Source of the DNA: a virus
DNA: 64,000 nucleotides
Reading direction: 5' to 3' (one strand)
Virus record (IMG/VR): IMGVR_UViG_3300002131_000090
Location: 1-64,000 of that record
Below are positions 24,204 to 33,103 of the stretch, piece after piece. Each line of letters starts with the position of its first letter. Position 1 is the first letter of the stretch. The translations under genes and the position numbers were made by a program. The notes under the pieces were generated by a model. It had not been told where the DNA came from. It did not search any database and saw only the letters and a program-made list of their open reading frames with translations.

Positions 24204-24958
24204 TAATTATAGCAGGATTTGGGTTTGTTGGAAAAGCATATTATAATACATTAAAGCGCAGTACCGATGTAATTGCAGTTGACCCAAAATTTAATGACAC
24301 AAAAATAAAAGATATTAGTCCGTTAAACGGATTAATTGTGTGTGTTCCGACACCGCAAGACGATGATGGCAGTTGCTATATGGGGCATGTATACGATGTA
24401 ATAGCAGACACGCCATTACATGTACCAGTAATGATAAAAAGTACAATTAGTTTAGATGGATGGAAAGAACTAGAATCAAGATTTCCAGAACATGCAATTA
24501 CTTTTAGTCCAGAATTTTTAAGAGCTGCTACTGCAGAAGAAGATGTGCTTAATACTACTCATTCGTTCATTGCTGGCGGTAATACTGATTATTGGCGTGA
24601 TGTATACAGTATTGCATTTCCTGATATTAAAATATCTATTTGTAACCCAGAAGATGCAATTGCTATAAAATATTTTAGAAATAGCTTTCTTGCTACAAAA
24701 TGCAGCTTTTTTAATGAGATATTTATTTTTTGCGAGCAAATGGGACTTAATTACGATACGGTTAGATACGGTGTATCGGTTGATAAACGTATTGGTGAAA
24801 GTCACACATTTATTGAACCACACTCAAGAGGATGGGGAGGATACTGTTTTCCTAAAGATACAGCAGCATTGTTAAAGATGGCAGCAAATAATAATATTAA
24901 TCTAAATACATTAGAAGCAGCAGTTAACTCAAATAAAAATATAAGAAATAACACTTGA
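24200..24958 (+). CDS. UDP-glucose/GDP-mannose dehydrogenase-like, shortened
   Basis: A 252-residue NAD-dependent enzyme with an N-terminal Rossmann motif 'GFGFVGKAY', 'CVPTPQDDDG', and the catalytic Cys in 'GWGGYCFPKDTAALL'. It ends soon after the central helical region, so the C-terminal UDP-sugar-binding domain of the usual ~430-residue enzymes is missing. Short forms like this occur in phages. It could oxidise a sugar nucleotide or need a partner. The gp45 promoter begins in its stop codon. Confidence 0.82.
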   Translation: MIIIAGFGFVGKAYYNTLKRSTDVIAVDPKFNDTKIKDISPLNGLIVCVPTPQDDDGSCYMGHVYDVIADTPLHVPVMIKSTISLDGWKELESRFPEHAITFSPEFLRAATAEEDVLNTTHSFIAGGNTDYWRDVYSIAFPDIKISICNPEDAIAIKYFRNSFLATKCSFFNEIFIFCEQMGLNYDTVRYGVSVDKRIGESHTFIEPHSRGWGGYCFPKDTAALLKMAANNNINLNTLEAAVNSNKNIRNNT

Positions 24959-24983
24959 CAAACAATAACCTATATCATATACT
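24955..24983 (+). promoter_or_regulatory. Sigma-70 type promoter of the clamp gene
   Basis: TTGACA (24955-24960), 17-base spacer, TATACT (24978-24983). Predicted start about 24989, leaving a leader of about 19 bases with GGAG before the ATG at 25008. Confidence 0.78.
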
Positions 24984-25007
24984 AAACACAGCAATATGGA
25001 GAAATAC

Positions 25008-25736
25008 ATGAAAGACATTCTACAAGACATCGTAAGCCACACACATTCGTTAGGCTTTATTACTACACTTAAAGTTACAGCAGAAGAAGCAACTACAATT
25101 GACTCAATGGCAGATGATCGTAGTATTATTATGACAGCAACTACAAATACCCCAGTTGGAGCATTTGTTGGTGTATTTGGTATGCCAGACTTGGGTAAAC
25201 TTGCCTATCACTTAAAAAATCCAGAGTATCGTGAAAATGCTAAAATTGACGTTATCCAAGCAGAACGCAATGGCGAAACTATTCCAACGCATATTCACTT
25301 TGAAAATGAAGGCGGCGACTTCCAGAATGATTATCGCTTTATGAACAAAGCAATCATTGAAGAAAAACTTAAATCAGTTAAATTTAAAGGCAACAGCTGG
25401 GATGTAGAAATTACGCCAAGTATGGCGGCAATTCAGCGCATGAAACTTATGGCGGGTGCTCATAGTGAAGAAACTGTTTTCCAAGTCAAAACAGAGGACG
25501 GCGATCTTAACTTTTACTTTGGCGACTTGAATACACACGCTGGTAAGTTTACTTTCCAACACGGAATTACTGGTAAACTTACTCACACATGGGCATGGCC
25601 TGTAGCACAAACACTTGCTATTCTAAACTTGGATGGTGATAAAACTGTAAGTATTACAGATCAAGGTGCTATGAAAATCTCAGTAGATTCAGGTATGGCA
25701 AAATACGATTATATCCTTCCGGCGCAACAAAAATAA
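25008..25736 (+). CDS. 45: Sliding clamp (gp45)
   Basis: A T4-type trimeric clamp, about 242 residues. The start is set at 25008 because GGAG at 24998-25001 is the only good ribosome binding site, and an upstream ATG at 24996 overlaps it. Typical features are two similar beta-rich halves and 'DWEVEI'-like repeats ('NSWDVEITPSMAAIQRMKLM'). The clamp tethers gp43 and, in T4, activates late promoters together with gp33 and gp55, so it links replication to the GATAAATA promoters seen here. Confidence 0.85.
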   Translation: MKDILQDIVSHTHSLGFITTLKVTAEEATTIDSMADDRSIIMTATTNTPVGAFVGVFGMPDLGKLAYHLKNPEYRENAKIDVIQAERNGETIPTHIHFENEGGDFQNDYRFMNKAIIEEKLKSVKFKGNSWDVEITPSMAAIQRMKLMAGAHSEETVFQVKTEDGDLNFYFGDLNTHAGKFTFQHGITGKLTHTWAWPVAQTLAILNLDGDKTVSITDQGAMKISVDSGMAKYDYILPAQQK

Positions 25737-27274
25737 TGAATACTAACCTAACTGAATCACAAAACGACTATGCATTTTTCTTACCTAGTATTAGTGGCTT
25801 CTATGCTACTTTTATTGGGAAGCAACGCTACAGCGAGTATGTTGATCCAGCAAGGGTTCCGGCAGGCATTGGCACTGTAGAAGCAATGAACTTCCTCAAC
25901 GCTAAAGAAGGAGTGTTCCACTATAAGTGGGCACTCTATTCAGCTGGACATGCAGAGCTAGATGTAAACAAGCATAGTGAAAAAGAAGATATGCTTCGTA
26001 ACCGTGATAGAGATAATTCATGGTTGCTAGGCGACTCGGGTGGGTTTCAGATTGCTAAAGGTCTTTGGCCAGGTGATTGGACTGATCCAAACTGTCCACA
26101 TGCTGCTAAAAAGCGTGAACTAGTTGTTAACTGGATGGAAGAATATATGGATTACGGAATGATGTTGGATATTCCAACTTGGACATTCCAAGATCCTAAA
26201 GCAGCAAACGCAGCAAACATTCACAGCTATCAAGATGCTGTAGATGCTACACATATTAATGCTCGTTATTATATGGCTAACCGCCGTGGCAACTTTAAAG
26301 TACTAAATGTTCTACAAGGTAGCAATCATGGTGACGCAGACAGTTGGTATGAAGAATTTAAAGACTATTGTGATCCAGCTAAGTATCCAGACACCCACTT
26401 TAATGGATGGGCAATGGGCGGACAGAACATGTGTGATGTACATTTGATTCTGCGTAGACTTGTACACATGATCCACGATGGATTGCTAGAAGAAGGGTTA
26501 CATGATGTAATGCACTTCCTTGGTACTAGTAAACTAGAGTGGGCTGTACTGCTTACTGACATCCAACGTGCTGTTCGCAAGTATCATAATCCCAACTTTA
26601 TGATCACTTACGATTGTGCATCGCCGTTCCTTGCTACAGCTAATGGACAAATTTATCATAGTATTCGTATTGAAGATCGTGGCAAATGGAGTTACATGAT
26701 GAGTCCTGGAGCAGATTCTTTAAAATATGCTACAGATACACGCAAGTTTAGAGATGCTGTTATTACAGATCGTATTTTAGATGCGTTTGAAGACTCGCCA
26801 ATGAGCGTACACTGCAATATGAATGACATTTGTATCTATAACGAAGGCGATAAAAACAAGGTTGGATCTCCTAAAATTAAAGCAGGCGATATTGATATGG
26901 ATAAACATGGCAATCCTATTTTAGACGAATCTGGTAATACTATCATTCGCAAAAAAGATTCCACTAGTTGGGATAGTTTTAGTTATGCGCTACAAATGGG
27001 GCATAATGTCTGGATGCACATTGAAAGTACACAACGTGCCAACAGAGAATATGATGCCGGTAAGTTTCCGTATATGCTTATTGACGATAAGTGGGGTGTT
27101 AAGTTTAAAGAAGTAGTTGACGAAATCTTTAGTTTAAAAGATAGACAAAAAAGTTTAGACTTAATTGAACAACATGATCGTTTTTGGATGCAAGTTATTG
27201 GTACTAGACTTAACATTGGTAAGAAAACTGTAAACGCCAGTACAAAGTTCAACGAATTATTTGAGGAGAAGTAA
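25736..27274 (+). CDS. dpdA: DpdA/TGT-like 7-deazaguanine DNA transglycosylase
   Basis: A 512-residue protein of the tRNA-guanine transglycosylase superfamily. 'LGDSGGFQIAKG' at about 98-109 matches the SGGFQ motif with the catalytic Asp, followed by 'MMLDIPTWTF', 'NVLQGSNHGDADSWYEEFKD' and 'NGWAMGGQN'. The classical CxCxxC zinc site of tRNA enzymes is not seen. With FolE, a QueD-like protein and a QueE-like protein nearby, the best reading is a DpdA that swaps guanine for a 7-deazaguanine in phage DNA, which blocks restriction enzymes. It starts one base inside the clamp stop. Confidence 0.8.
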   Translation: MNTNLTESQNDYAFFLPSISGFYATFIGKQRYSEYVDPARVPAGIGTVEAMNFLNAKEGVFHYKWALYSAGHAELDVNKHSEKEDMLRNRDRDNSWLLGDSGGFQIAKGLWPGDWTDPNCPHAAKKRELVVNWMEEYMDYGMMLDIPTWTFQDPKAANAANIHSYQDAVDATHINARYYMANRRGNFKVLNVLQGSNHGDADSWYEEFKDYCDPAKYPDTHFNGWAMGGQNMCDVHLILRRLVHMIHDGLLEEGLHDVMHFLGTSKLEWAVLLTDIQRAVRKYHNPNFMITYDCASPFLATANGQIYHSIRIEDRGKWSYMMSPGADSLKYATDTRKFRDAVITDRILDAFEDSPMSVHCNMNDICIYNEGDKNKVGSPKIKAGDIDMDKHGNPILDESGNTIIRKKDSTSWDSFSYALQMGHNVWMHIESTQRANREYDAGKFPYMLIDDKWGVKFKEVVDEIFSLKDRQKSLDLIEQHDRFWMQVIGTRLNIGKKTVNASTKFNELFEEK

Positions 27275-27484
27275 ATGTCTAATGATAGCCTTAGGGCACA
27301 CCTTGAAGAACTGAAAAGAAAACACAGATTATTAGATAGCGAAGTCGAGGACCTATTACAAAATCGTAACTACGATATTCAAATGCGTAAACTTAAAACA
27401 GAAAAACTTTGGCTTAAGGATGAAATACATAGAATTGAAACACAGCTCGAAACTATGGAGACTAGAATAAATGGACACACATGA
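27275..27484 (+). CDS. Small coiled-coil protein
   Basis: A 69-residue protein that is almost wholly coiled coil, with heptads of Leu among Glu/Lys/Arg ('LRAHLEELKRKHRLLDSEVE'). No enzymatic motif. It overlaps the next small gene by 14 bases and follows dpdA directly, with ribosome binding site GAGGAG. Could be a partner or assembly protein; unknown. Confidence 0.65.
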   Translation: MSNDSLRAHLEELKRKHRLLDSEVEDLLQNRNYDIQMRKLKTEKLWLKDEIHRIETQLETMETRINGHT

Positions 27485-27644
27485 AAAAGAATTACGTTTA
27501 GACGCACTAAGTATAGCGTTAGAAGATCTCGACAAAATTATTGACAGTATGCAAAAAAACAACTATAGTAAAGAACAAGTTAACGAATATGTTAAAAAAC
27601 GTTGGACTATTTGGAATGAAATATATCAGGTGAGAAAAGCATGA
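27471..27644 (+). CDS. Small helical hypothetical protein
   Basis: A 57-residue reading frame starting 'MDTHEKELRLDALSIALEDL' and ending 'WNEIYQVRKA'. It is acidic at the start, helical throughout, and has no recognised family. Overlaps at both ends (14 and 4 bases) with genes in the dpdA unit support translation. Confidence 0.6.
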   Translation: MDTHEKELRLDALSIALEDLDKIIDSMQKNNYSKEQVNEYVKKRWTIWNEIYQVRKA

Positions 27645-28165
27645 AACGTGAATATGATAGCGGAACTAAAGAAGATGTACAATACTTTGTTGGTACAGAA
27701 GTTGAACATACTCCGCAGTATGGTAAGAAAACATTGTTTGTAGTTGGTATTAAAACTTCAGACGAAATAAAAGATATGGCAAAGAAAAACGGATGTAAGC
27801 ATATCTATTTGGCTGCTAATATGAGTTTTGATGTTACACACGATTCACAGGAGCAATGGCAACCTTGGGAAGATATGGCATTTCCATTGCTTAGTGATGG
27901 GTTCTGGGTTACACTAGATGTGCCAATCGACCGTGTCGAAGGATTACTCGAAACAGGGTTAACTGAACAAAATCGTTTTATTCCAATGATTTCGGCTAAA
28001 ATTCCGTACATCGATCAACTTGGATATAATGCTTGCTTAAAGATCGACGATAAAGATTTTGATGCTAGTAATCCCGGTGTTTGGGTACATAAGATACATG
28101 ATTTAAAAACAAGAGACTCTTTTACAGATTGGTCTAAATATACCACAGACGAAATTATAGGTTGA
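27641..28165 (+). CDS. Conserved hypothetical protein in the deazaguanine block
   Basis: A 174-residue protein starting 'MKREYDSGTKEDVQYFVGTE', with 'HTPQYGKKTLFVVGIKTSDE', 'KHIYLAANMSFD' and 'DGFWVTLDVPIDRVEGLLE'. I associate this pattern with marine phages but know no function. Its place between dpdA and the QueD-like gene suggests a role in the same pathway. It does not show the QueF or QueC motifs. Confidence 0.7.
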   Translation: MKREYDSGTKEDVQYFVGTEVEHTPQYGKKTLFVVGIKTSDEIKDMAKKNGCKHIYLAANMSFDVTHDSQEQWQPWEDMAFPLLSDGFWVTLDVPIDRVEGLLETGLTEQNRFIPMISAKIPYIDQLGYNACLKIDDKDFDASNPGVWVHKIHDLKTRDSFTDWSKYTTDEIIG

Positions 28166-28169
28166 CATT

Positions 28170-28625
28170 ATGACAGAAGAATCGTATTATGATTACATGT
28201 TAAGAAGAAGCAAAGAGGAAAATGCTAAATTGACAAACGCAAAACGCAGTATCTGGGTTACATTCCGTAAAGAAGGTATCCATAAGTATCCAGCAGCACT
28301 AACTGATCCTAAACTAGCTACTGGTGACGAGTACGATGTAAGTTTCCTAGGATATCCGCATCGACATATTTTCCATTTTAAAGTTCAGATCGAAGTATTC
28401 CACGACGATCGCGACCTTGAATTTATTCAATTTAAACGTTGGCTAGAAAATCTCTACAAAGGAGATATTCTTCAACTAGATTACAAATCGTGTGAAATGA
28501 TTTCAGATGATTTGTATACACAGATTAATAACAAATACCCAGGCCGATTTGTTATTATTGATGTCGCCGAAGATGGCGAAAATGGCTCTCAAACAATTTA
28601 CCCTAACATTCCAAATAAGGACTAA
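28170..28625 (+). CDS. QueD-like T-fold protein
   Basis: A 151-residue protein. 'YPHRHIFHFKVQIEVFHDD' (about 68-86) resembles the zinc-binding His stretch and strand of 6-carboxytetrahydropterin synthases, followed by 'DLEFIQFKRWLENLY', like the QueD 'MVMDF..LK' segment, then 'LDYKSCEMISDDL' with a candidate catalytic Cys, and 'VAEDGENGSQTIY'. QueD makes the precursor used by QueE for 7-deazaguanine synthesis. With FolE, QueE-like and DpdA-like genes here the assignment is reasonable but rests on weak likeness. Confidence 0.5.
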   Translation: MTEESYYDYMLRRSKEENAKLTNAKRSIWVTFRKEGIHKYPAALTDPKLATGDEYDVSFLGYPHRHIFHFKVQIEVFHDDRDLEFIQFKRWLENLYKGDILQLDYKSCEMISDDLYTQINNKYPGRFVIIDVAEDGENGSQTIYPNIPNKD

Positions 28626-28630
28626 AAATA

Positions 28631-28831
28631 ATGGCTATTACCAATACAGTGGTTAATAAAATCTTTAACGACCTTGAAGAGTTTTACAATTATTGTCGTT
28701 TTGAAGGTCAAGTCTTCAATGAAGCCGATCTTTACAAATCAGATGCTAGAGCATGGCAGGCTTATACAAAGTATCGCAATTGGCTGAGAGCAAAAGCTCG
28801 AGGTGGTGTAAGGAATAACCGTAATGCGTAA
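28631..28831 (+). CDS. Small basic hypothetical protein
   Basis: A 66-residue protein, helical, with 'VFNEADLYKSDARAWQAYTK' and a basic tail 'YRNWLRAKARGGVRNNRNA'. The pattern 'NEADLYKS..AW' recurs in small proteins of T4-like marine phages. No motif tells its job. Overlaps the glycosyltransferase start by eight bases. Confidence 0.6.
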   Translation: MAITNTVVNKIFNDLEEFYNYCRFEGQVFNEADLYKSDARAWQAYTKYRNWLRAKARGGVRNNRNA

Positions 28832-29987
28832 ACTGTTTTACATGGGGCTAGAACCCTATGAAGGCAGGTACACACTACAATTAGAGGAATGGTCTCGTCG
28901 TGCTTTTGCACGTCGAGATATTTCTTGGGTAAATGTACCTGGAAAAACTATCGACAACACTAAAGCAATCAGTGTAGGACAAGTGCTTGATGCACACGGG
29001 CGCAGTTATTTTGCAATGAGTCAGATGATGAACCTTGTGCAAATGATGCGTGAAGGTGAAGTTACAGGCGAAGACGTTGTATTCTTTGAAGATATGTTTC
29101 AACCTGGAATGGAATCACTTCCGTATATTATGGATCAGATTCCAGCAGAGCAACGTCCTAAAGTTTGGATTCGTTGTCTAGCACAAGCTATTGACCCAGA
29201 TGACTTTGTACATGTTTGGGGCATGAGTAAATGGATGAGTTTATATGAAGAAATGTGCAACGAGTTTGTTACTGGTGTATTAGCAAGTAATGAAGAAATG
29301 GTTGCTAACATGAAGATTGCAAACTGGACTGCGCCTATTTATAACGTCAGTGGACTTGCTTTTGATAAAGAAGAAGTACAAGAACGTGTAGGTGTTATTA
29401 AACCGTTCGACCAACGTGCTAAACGTGTAGTATTTGCTGCTCGTTGGGATCAAGAAAAACAACCGGGCTTTTACATGGATTTAGCAGAGCAATATTCTGA
29501 TAAGACAGTGGAGTTTGCTATTGTTCAAGGCGGACCGTTGCGTTCAAACAATCCTAAATACATCGAACGTGCTAGAGCTTTAGAAGCAAAAGGTGTATTA
29601 AAGATCTACGAAGATCAAAAGAAGAACGATTATTATAACATTTTAAATGATAGCCGTGTACTGTTTAATTGTGCATTACAGGATTGGACTAGTAATACTG
29701 TAAGTGAAGCAGATGCACTAGGTGCTAATGCATTGTTTCCAGCATATCGTAGTTTTCCAGAAATTTTTGTAAACGATCATACACGCTTGTATATTCCGTG
29801 GAGTATAGAAGATGCTACAAACAAGTTGAAAGCATTGTTAGAACATCGTCATCCATATGTTGGAAAGATTTCGGATTGGACTAATGGTACTATCGATCGT
29901 TACATTGACATTATGCAAGGTAACGGTGAACAATGGAACCGTAATAGCAATCGCTACAGAGATGAAGTAGCAAAGAGAAAGTATTGA
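28824..29987 (+). CDS. GT-B glycosyltransferase
   Basis: A 387-residue protein with two Rossmann-like halves. The C-terminal half carries 'KRVVFAARWDQEKQPGFYMD' (start of the donor-binding domain), 'VQGGPLRSNN', 'YYNILNDSRVLFNCALQDWT' and 'TVSEADALGAN', the E-x7-E-like region of family 4 enzymes. It transfers a sugar from a nucleotide donor. The acceptor is unknown: host surface glycan, virion protein, or modified DNA are all possible given sugar-nucleotide genes upstream and DpdA nearby. Confidence 0.75.
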   Translation: MRKLFYMGLEPYEGRYTLQLEEWSRRAFARRDISWVNVPGKTIDNTKAISVGQVLDAHGRSYFAMSQMMNLVQMMREGEVTGEDVVFFEDMFQPGMESLPYIMDQIPAEQRPKVWIRCLAQAIDPDDFVHVWGMSKWMSLYEEMCNEFVTGVLASNEEMVANMKIANWTAPIYNVSGLAFDKEEVQERVGVIKPFDQRAKRVVFAARWDQEKQPGFYMDLAEQYSDKTVEFAIVQGGPLRSNNPKYIERARALEAKGVLKIYEDQKKNDYYNILNDSRVLFNCALQDWTSNTVSEADALGANALFPAYRSFPEIFVNDHTRLYIPWSIEDATNKLKALLEHRHPYVGKISDWTNGTIDRYIDIMQGNGEQWNRNSNRYRDEVAKRKY

Positions 29988-29989
29988 TT

Positions 29990-30595
29990 ATGTGGACTAA
30001 GGATGATATCAAGACTCACTTTATAAATCTAAAAATACCAGATGATGTTATTGTAGATTTTACTAGAAAAGAAAATCCAATACACGGAGCAATAGGTTTT
30101 TGGGCTGAAAGAGAATTTGAAAAGTATAGCAAATTAGACTTCAACAACGGCGAAGGTGTTGATTTACCTAGCGGATTCAATGGCGACTCCAATCCATGGG
30201 AGGTAAAAACCCAAGAAATAAATAGCAATGCTTTTTTAACAATCGGAGCATACTCAAAAAACGCTATAGTAACTTCTAGTGGAAAAGTCTGTTTTAATAA
30301 GTTAACAACTAACTTAATATACATTCAATGGTGCAAAAACCGTGGCATAGTAAAATCAGTAGATTTTATTAACAATAATACAAAGTTTGTAAAAGATGAC
30401 GTTAGCACGTACTTGAAGCTTGCGGCTGCTGAAATTAGTGAAGCTAAAGAACCTCCTAAACACAGAGAATGGTTAAACGGCGATCGTTCTTATCCGTTTG
30501 TTATGGCAAATAAAGGAAAAGGAATGATTCAAGTTAGAATGACTAAGACCCAATTGCTTGGCAGAACGTTAAACACAGGATTTTTATTCGAATGA
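29990..30595 (+). CDS. Candidate PD-(D/E)xK nuclease
   Basis: A protein of about 201 residues. 'GAIGFWAEREFEKYSKLDF', then 'GVDLPSG' and 'NPWEVKTQEI' give the spacing Asp ... Glu-x-Lys of the PD-(D/E)xK nuclease core after an N-terminal helix. The C-terminus is basic. A type II-like endonuclease in a phage that protects its own DNA with deazaguanine could degrade host DNA; that is speculation. The ATG at 29990 is preferred; a TTG at 29984 is possible. Confidence 0.5.
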   Translation: MWTKDDIKTHFINLKIPDDVIVDFTRKENPIHGAIGFWAEREFEKYSKLDFNNGEGVDLPSGFNGDSNPWEVKTQEINSNAFLTIGAYSKNAIVTSSGKVCFNKLTTNLIYIQWCKNRGIVKSVDFINNNTKFVKDDVSTYLKLAAAEISEAKEPPKHREWLNGDRSYPFVMANKGKGMIQVRMTKTQLLGRTLNTGFLFE

Positions 30596-31464
30596 AAGTA
30601 TTAGTCACAGGAGCAACCGGCTATGTAGGAAGTCATGTTTGCAGATTACTTAAAGAACACGGGCATTATGTATCCGCTATGGATATTAATCTACATGGCG
30701 AATACAATGACATAAGTGCATATTGCGATGAATTTTTTAAAACAGATGTAACCGAAATAGATTATAATTTTGGTGAATACGATGCTGTTGTGCATTTAGC
30801 AGGACGTAGTATTGTTCCAGTTAGTATGAAAATTCCTACAGAATACTATCGTGTTAATACCATGGGTACTGCTAATTTAATTAATCATGTAAAAACACCG
30901 CATGTATTGTTTGCTAGTACAAGCAGTGCTTGGGAAATGAAGTCACCGTATGCTCGCAGTAAGGTCGGAGCAGAAGATGTAATCAAAGAAAAAGCAGATG
31001 GTTACACTATTTTTAGATTTTTTAATGTATCAGGCACCGATGGAATTCATCGTCAACTGGGTGCGCCTTCGCATCTTATTCGTGTTGCAGCTATGGCAGC
31101 GTCCGGTAAACGTCCTAATATAGAAATATTTGGTGACGACTACGATACTAGAGATGGAACTTGCATACGTGATTACGTTCATGTAGTTGACCTAGCTAAA
31201 GCAATTACTAAAGCTGTAGAAGCAGGACCAGCAAATACTCCGTATGAGTGTCTTGGATCTAACAAAGGATGGACTGTTTTAGAAGTGCTCGATACAATGG
31301 AAAAAGTTACTGGAGTAAAACTTAACAGAGTACTAGCACCACGTAGACAAGGTGATGCAGTTGCAAGTGTAGTTGATAATCTTAGTGATTTTATTAAATT
31401 AGAAAAAACTATCGAAGACATGTGTTTAGATCAATACAAATTGGAAATAGGAAGAAATGGATAA
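30592..31464 (+). CDS. NAD-dependent sugar epimerase/dehydratase
   Basis: A 290-residue extended short-chain dehydrogenase of the GalE type. The NAD-binding motif 'GATGYVGSHVCRLL' is at about 6-19, 'VVHLAGRS' at about 64-71, Ser in 'FASTSSAWE' and the catalytic Tyr-x3-Lys in 'PYARSK'. 'RDYVHVVDLAKAI' is typical of UDP-glucose 4-epimerases. It probably interconverts nucleotide sugars used by the nearby glycosyltransferase. Confidence 0.9.
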   Translation: MKVLVTGATGYVGSHVCRLLKEHGHYVSAMDINLHGEYNDISAYCDEFFKTDVTEIDYNFGEYDAVVHLAGRSIVPVSMKIPTEYYRVNTMGTANLINHVKTPHVLFASTSSAWEMKSPYARSKVGAEDVIKEKADGYTIFRFFNVSGTDGIHRQLGAPSHLIRVAAMAASGKRPNIEIFGDDYDTRDGTCIRDYVHVVDLAKAITKAVEAGPANTPYECLGSNKGWTVLEVLDTMEKVTGVKLNRVLAPRRQGDAVASVVDNLSDFIKLEKTIEDMCLDQYKLEIGRNG

Positions 31465-31759
31465 AGAAACATACTACGGAGTTAGCGAAGACACTGTTAC
31501 AATAACCCTTGATGCTTACAATACGACGACGATTGATTCAGTTAATTGGTCAGATGCTAATAATGCTGTTTTTAGTATAGACGGCATTACATTAGATAGT
31601 AGTTATGTAGAATTTGAAGATACTATGCCCGAAGTTGCTAAAATAGAAGACATGTGTAAAGAGTATCCAGCATTAGAAAAAGCGTATGAAAATTTTAAAA
31701 CAATGTATAAACTGGTTCACCAAGACTGGGTCGGGAACCAAAAAAAGGAATCTAACTAA
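31457..31759 (+). CDS. Conserved small hypothetical protein
   Basis: A 100-residue acidic protein: a beta-rich first half ('TVTITLDAYNTTTIDSV') and a helical end, 'MCKEYPALEKAYENFKTMYK' then 'LVHQDWVG', a C-terminus known to me from hypothetical proteins of T4-like cyanophages. Function unknown. Overlaps its neighbours by eight and one bases. Confidence 0.65.
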   Translation: MDKETYYGVSEDTVTITLDAYNTTTIDSVNWSDANNAVFSIDGITLDSSYVEFEDTMPEVAKIEDMCKEYPALEKAYENFKTMYKLVHQDWVGNQKKESN

Positions 31760-31941
31760 TGGCTATGAATCATCAACCTAAAAAGAATGCCGACGCAGAT
31801 TTAATTGCAGAGTTTCTAGCAAAAGGCAATGCTGTTACTGTAGGTAAAACTAAACCCATGGCAAATGAATTAGGCATTAGTAACTACACGTGGAATAACA
31901 AACTTACTAAGGCAGAGAAAGGTGCAAAGGACGGAAAATGA
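31759..31941 (+). CDS. Small helix-turn-helix-like protein
   Basis: A 60-residue basic protein. 'KPMANELGISNYTWNNKLTK' reads like the turn and recognition helix of a helix-turn-helix, preceded by 'ADLIAEFLAKGNAVTVGK'. A small DNA-binding regulator is a fair guess. It overlaps the phosphoribosyltransferase start by four bases. Confidence 0.6.
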   Translation: MAMNHQPKKNADADLIAEFLAKGNAVTVGKTKPMANELGISNYTWNNKLTKAEKGAKDGK

Positions 31942-32486
31942 AAAAGAAATACTATAGCTGGAATGATCTAGAACTTGCTGCTAATAAGATTATTATACAA
32001 ATGTATAAAGACGGATGGCAACCGGATTACATTGTAGGTATTACACGAGGTGGGTTGCCGTTGGCAACCGTTCTTAGTCATAAAATTGGGTGTAGAATGG
32101 AAACACTTAAAGTTAAACTACGAGATGCCGAAGATGGCGAAGATTGCGAAAGTAATTGCTGGATGAGTGAAGATGCGTTTGGATATAACTATCCAGAAAA
32201 ATCTGGTGTCACTGGCGCACGTTGGGATATTAAACAACGTAAGAACATTCTCATTGTAGATGACATAAATGATACCGGTGCTACATTCAATTGGATCAAA
32301 CAAGATTGGCAGAGCAGTTGTTTGCCTGATGAAGATAATTGGAATACAGTTTGGGGTAACAATGTACGCTTTGCTGTAATGACAGAAAATTTAGGTAGTA
32401 AGTTTAATGATGTAAACTATTACTACGACGAAGTAAACAAATCAGAAGAAAACATTTGGCTTGTATATCCATATGAGGCAGAGTAA
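31938..32486 (+). CDS. Phosphoribosyltransferase
   Basis: A 182-residue type I phosphoribosyltransferase. 'VGITRGGLPLATVLSHKIG' at about 33-51 is the pyrophosphate-binding loop region and 'ILIVDDINDTGATFNWI' at about 103-119 the PRPP-binding motif. It resembles the xanthine/hypoxanthine type seen in cyanophages, but the base cannot be named. It may act in purine salvage or, in this block, on a deazapurine; the latter is only a thought. Confidence 0.88.
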   Translation: MKKKYYSWNDLELAANKIIIQMYKDGWQPDYIVGITRGGLPLATVLSHKIGCRMETLKVKLRDAEDGEDCESNCWMSEDAFGYNYPEKSGVTGARWDIKQRKNILIVDDINDTGATFNWIKQDWQSSCLPDEDNWNTVWGNNVRFAVMTENLGSKFNDVNYYYDEVNKSEENIWLVYPYEAE

Positions 32487-32701
32487 TGAGCAATGTTATA
32501 AAATTTGAACCAAAAGAAAAGATGTGGACACTGAAGTTTATTTGTCCACAAGTCGTTAGTGTAAACAAAACTAAGGATGACGATTTTGCTATTGAGTTGA
32601 ATAGAGGCGCAGGCACGGCTTGGGTACCAGCTAAAACTAAAGTAGAAGCAAAACGTAAATTACACGCTGTTATTAAAATTACGGAATGGATTGATGATTA
32701 A
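32486..32701 (+). CDS. Small hypothetical protein
   Basis: A 71-residue protein with 'MWTLKFICPQVVSVNKTKDD' and 'WVPAKTKVEAKRKLHAVIKI', a beta-beta-helix pattern. No known family. One-base overlap with the phosphoribosyltransferase stop and an eight-base overlap with the next gene. Confidence 0.55.
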   Translation: MSNVIKFEPKEKMWTLKFICPQVVSVNKTKDDDFAIELNRGAGTAWVPAKTKVEAKRKLHAVIKITEWIDD

Positions 32702-32927
32702 AGATTGGTCCGTTACTGATATTACGAATCATATAAGTAAAATTGCTTGGGCTGAATCAGATAAACACATGGACGGATTTGTCACTTGGGGTTGTAAACA
32801 AGACCTTTATCAAATACTTTGGTTTGTAGAAAACAAACTTAGAAACTGTAGTACTTACGCAGGCGAAGAAGAGTTTGTCGAACAACACAATAAAAAAGAA
32901 ACTTGGAGAATACTAAGTGAGAAATAA
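32694..32927 (+). CDS. Small hypothetical protein
   Basis: A 77-residue helical, Trp-rich protein ('MDGFVTWGCKQDLYQILWFV'). No recognised family. I chose the ATG at 32694; an in-frame TTG just before it is less likely. Eleven-base overlap with the next gene. Confidence 0.55.
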   Translation: MIKDWSVTDITNHISKIAWAESDKHMDGFVTWGCKQDLYQILWFVENKLRNCSTYAGEEEFVEQHNKKETWRILSEK

Positions 32928-33099
32928 ATATGCAATCAAAGTATTTCTTGACAAAACTGATTGGATTTATCTAACCGAAGCTGGAGGTACTATGTTTGAA
33001 GTAGTACCTAAGTTATTTAAAACTAGAAAAGAAGCAGAGAAATATTCCGAACTATTTAATAACATAGAAATAGTAAGATATAGAAATAAAAATAATTAA
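32917..33099 (+). CDS. Small hypothetical protein (GTG start)
   Basis: A 60-residue basic protein, 'MRNKYAIKVFLDKTDWIYLT' then 'FKTRKEAEKYSELF', a strand-strand-helix fold like small phage proteins of unknown use. Starts with GTG. Last gene of this run before the folE promoter. Confidence 0.55.
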   Translation: MRNKYAIKVFLDKTDWIYLTEAGGTMFEVVPKLFKTRKEAEKYSELFNNIEIVRYRNKNN

Positions 33100-33103
33100 C
33101 CCG

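Noticed and set aside
27641-28165. Unknown gene between dpdA and the QueD-like gene as QueF or QueC
   Set aside because: Neither the QueF E(S/L)KS-type motif nor a PP-loop is present; position alone is not enough.
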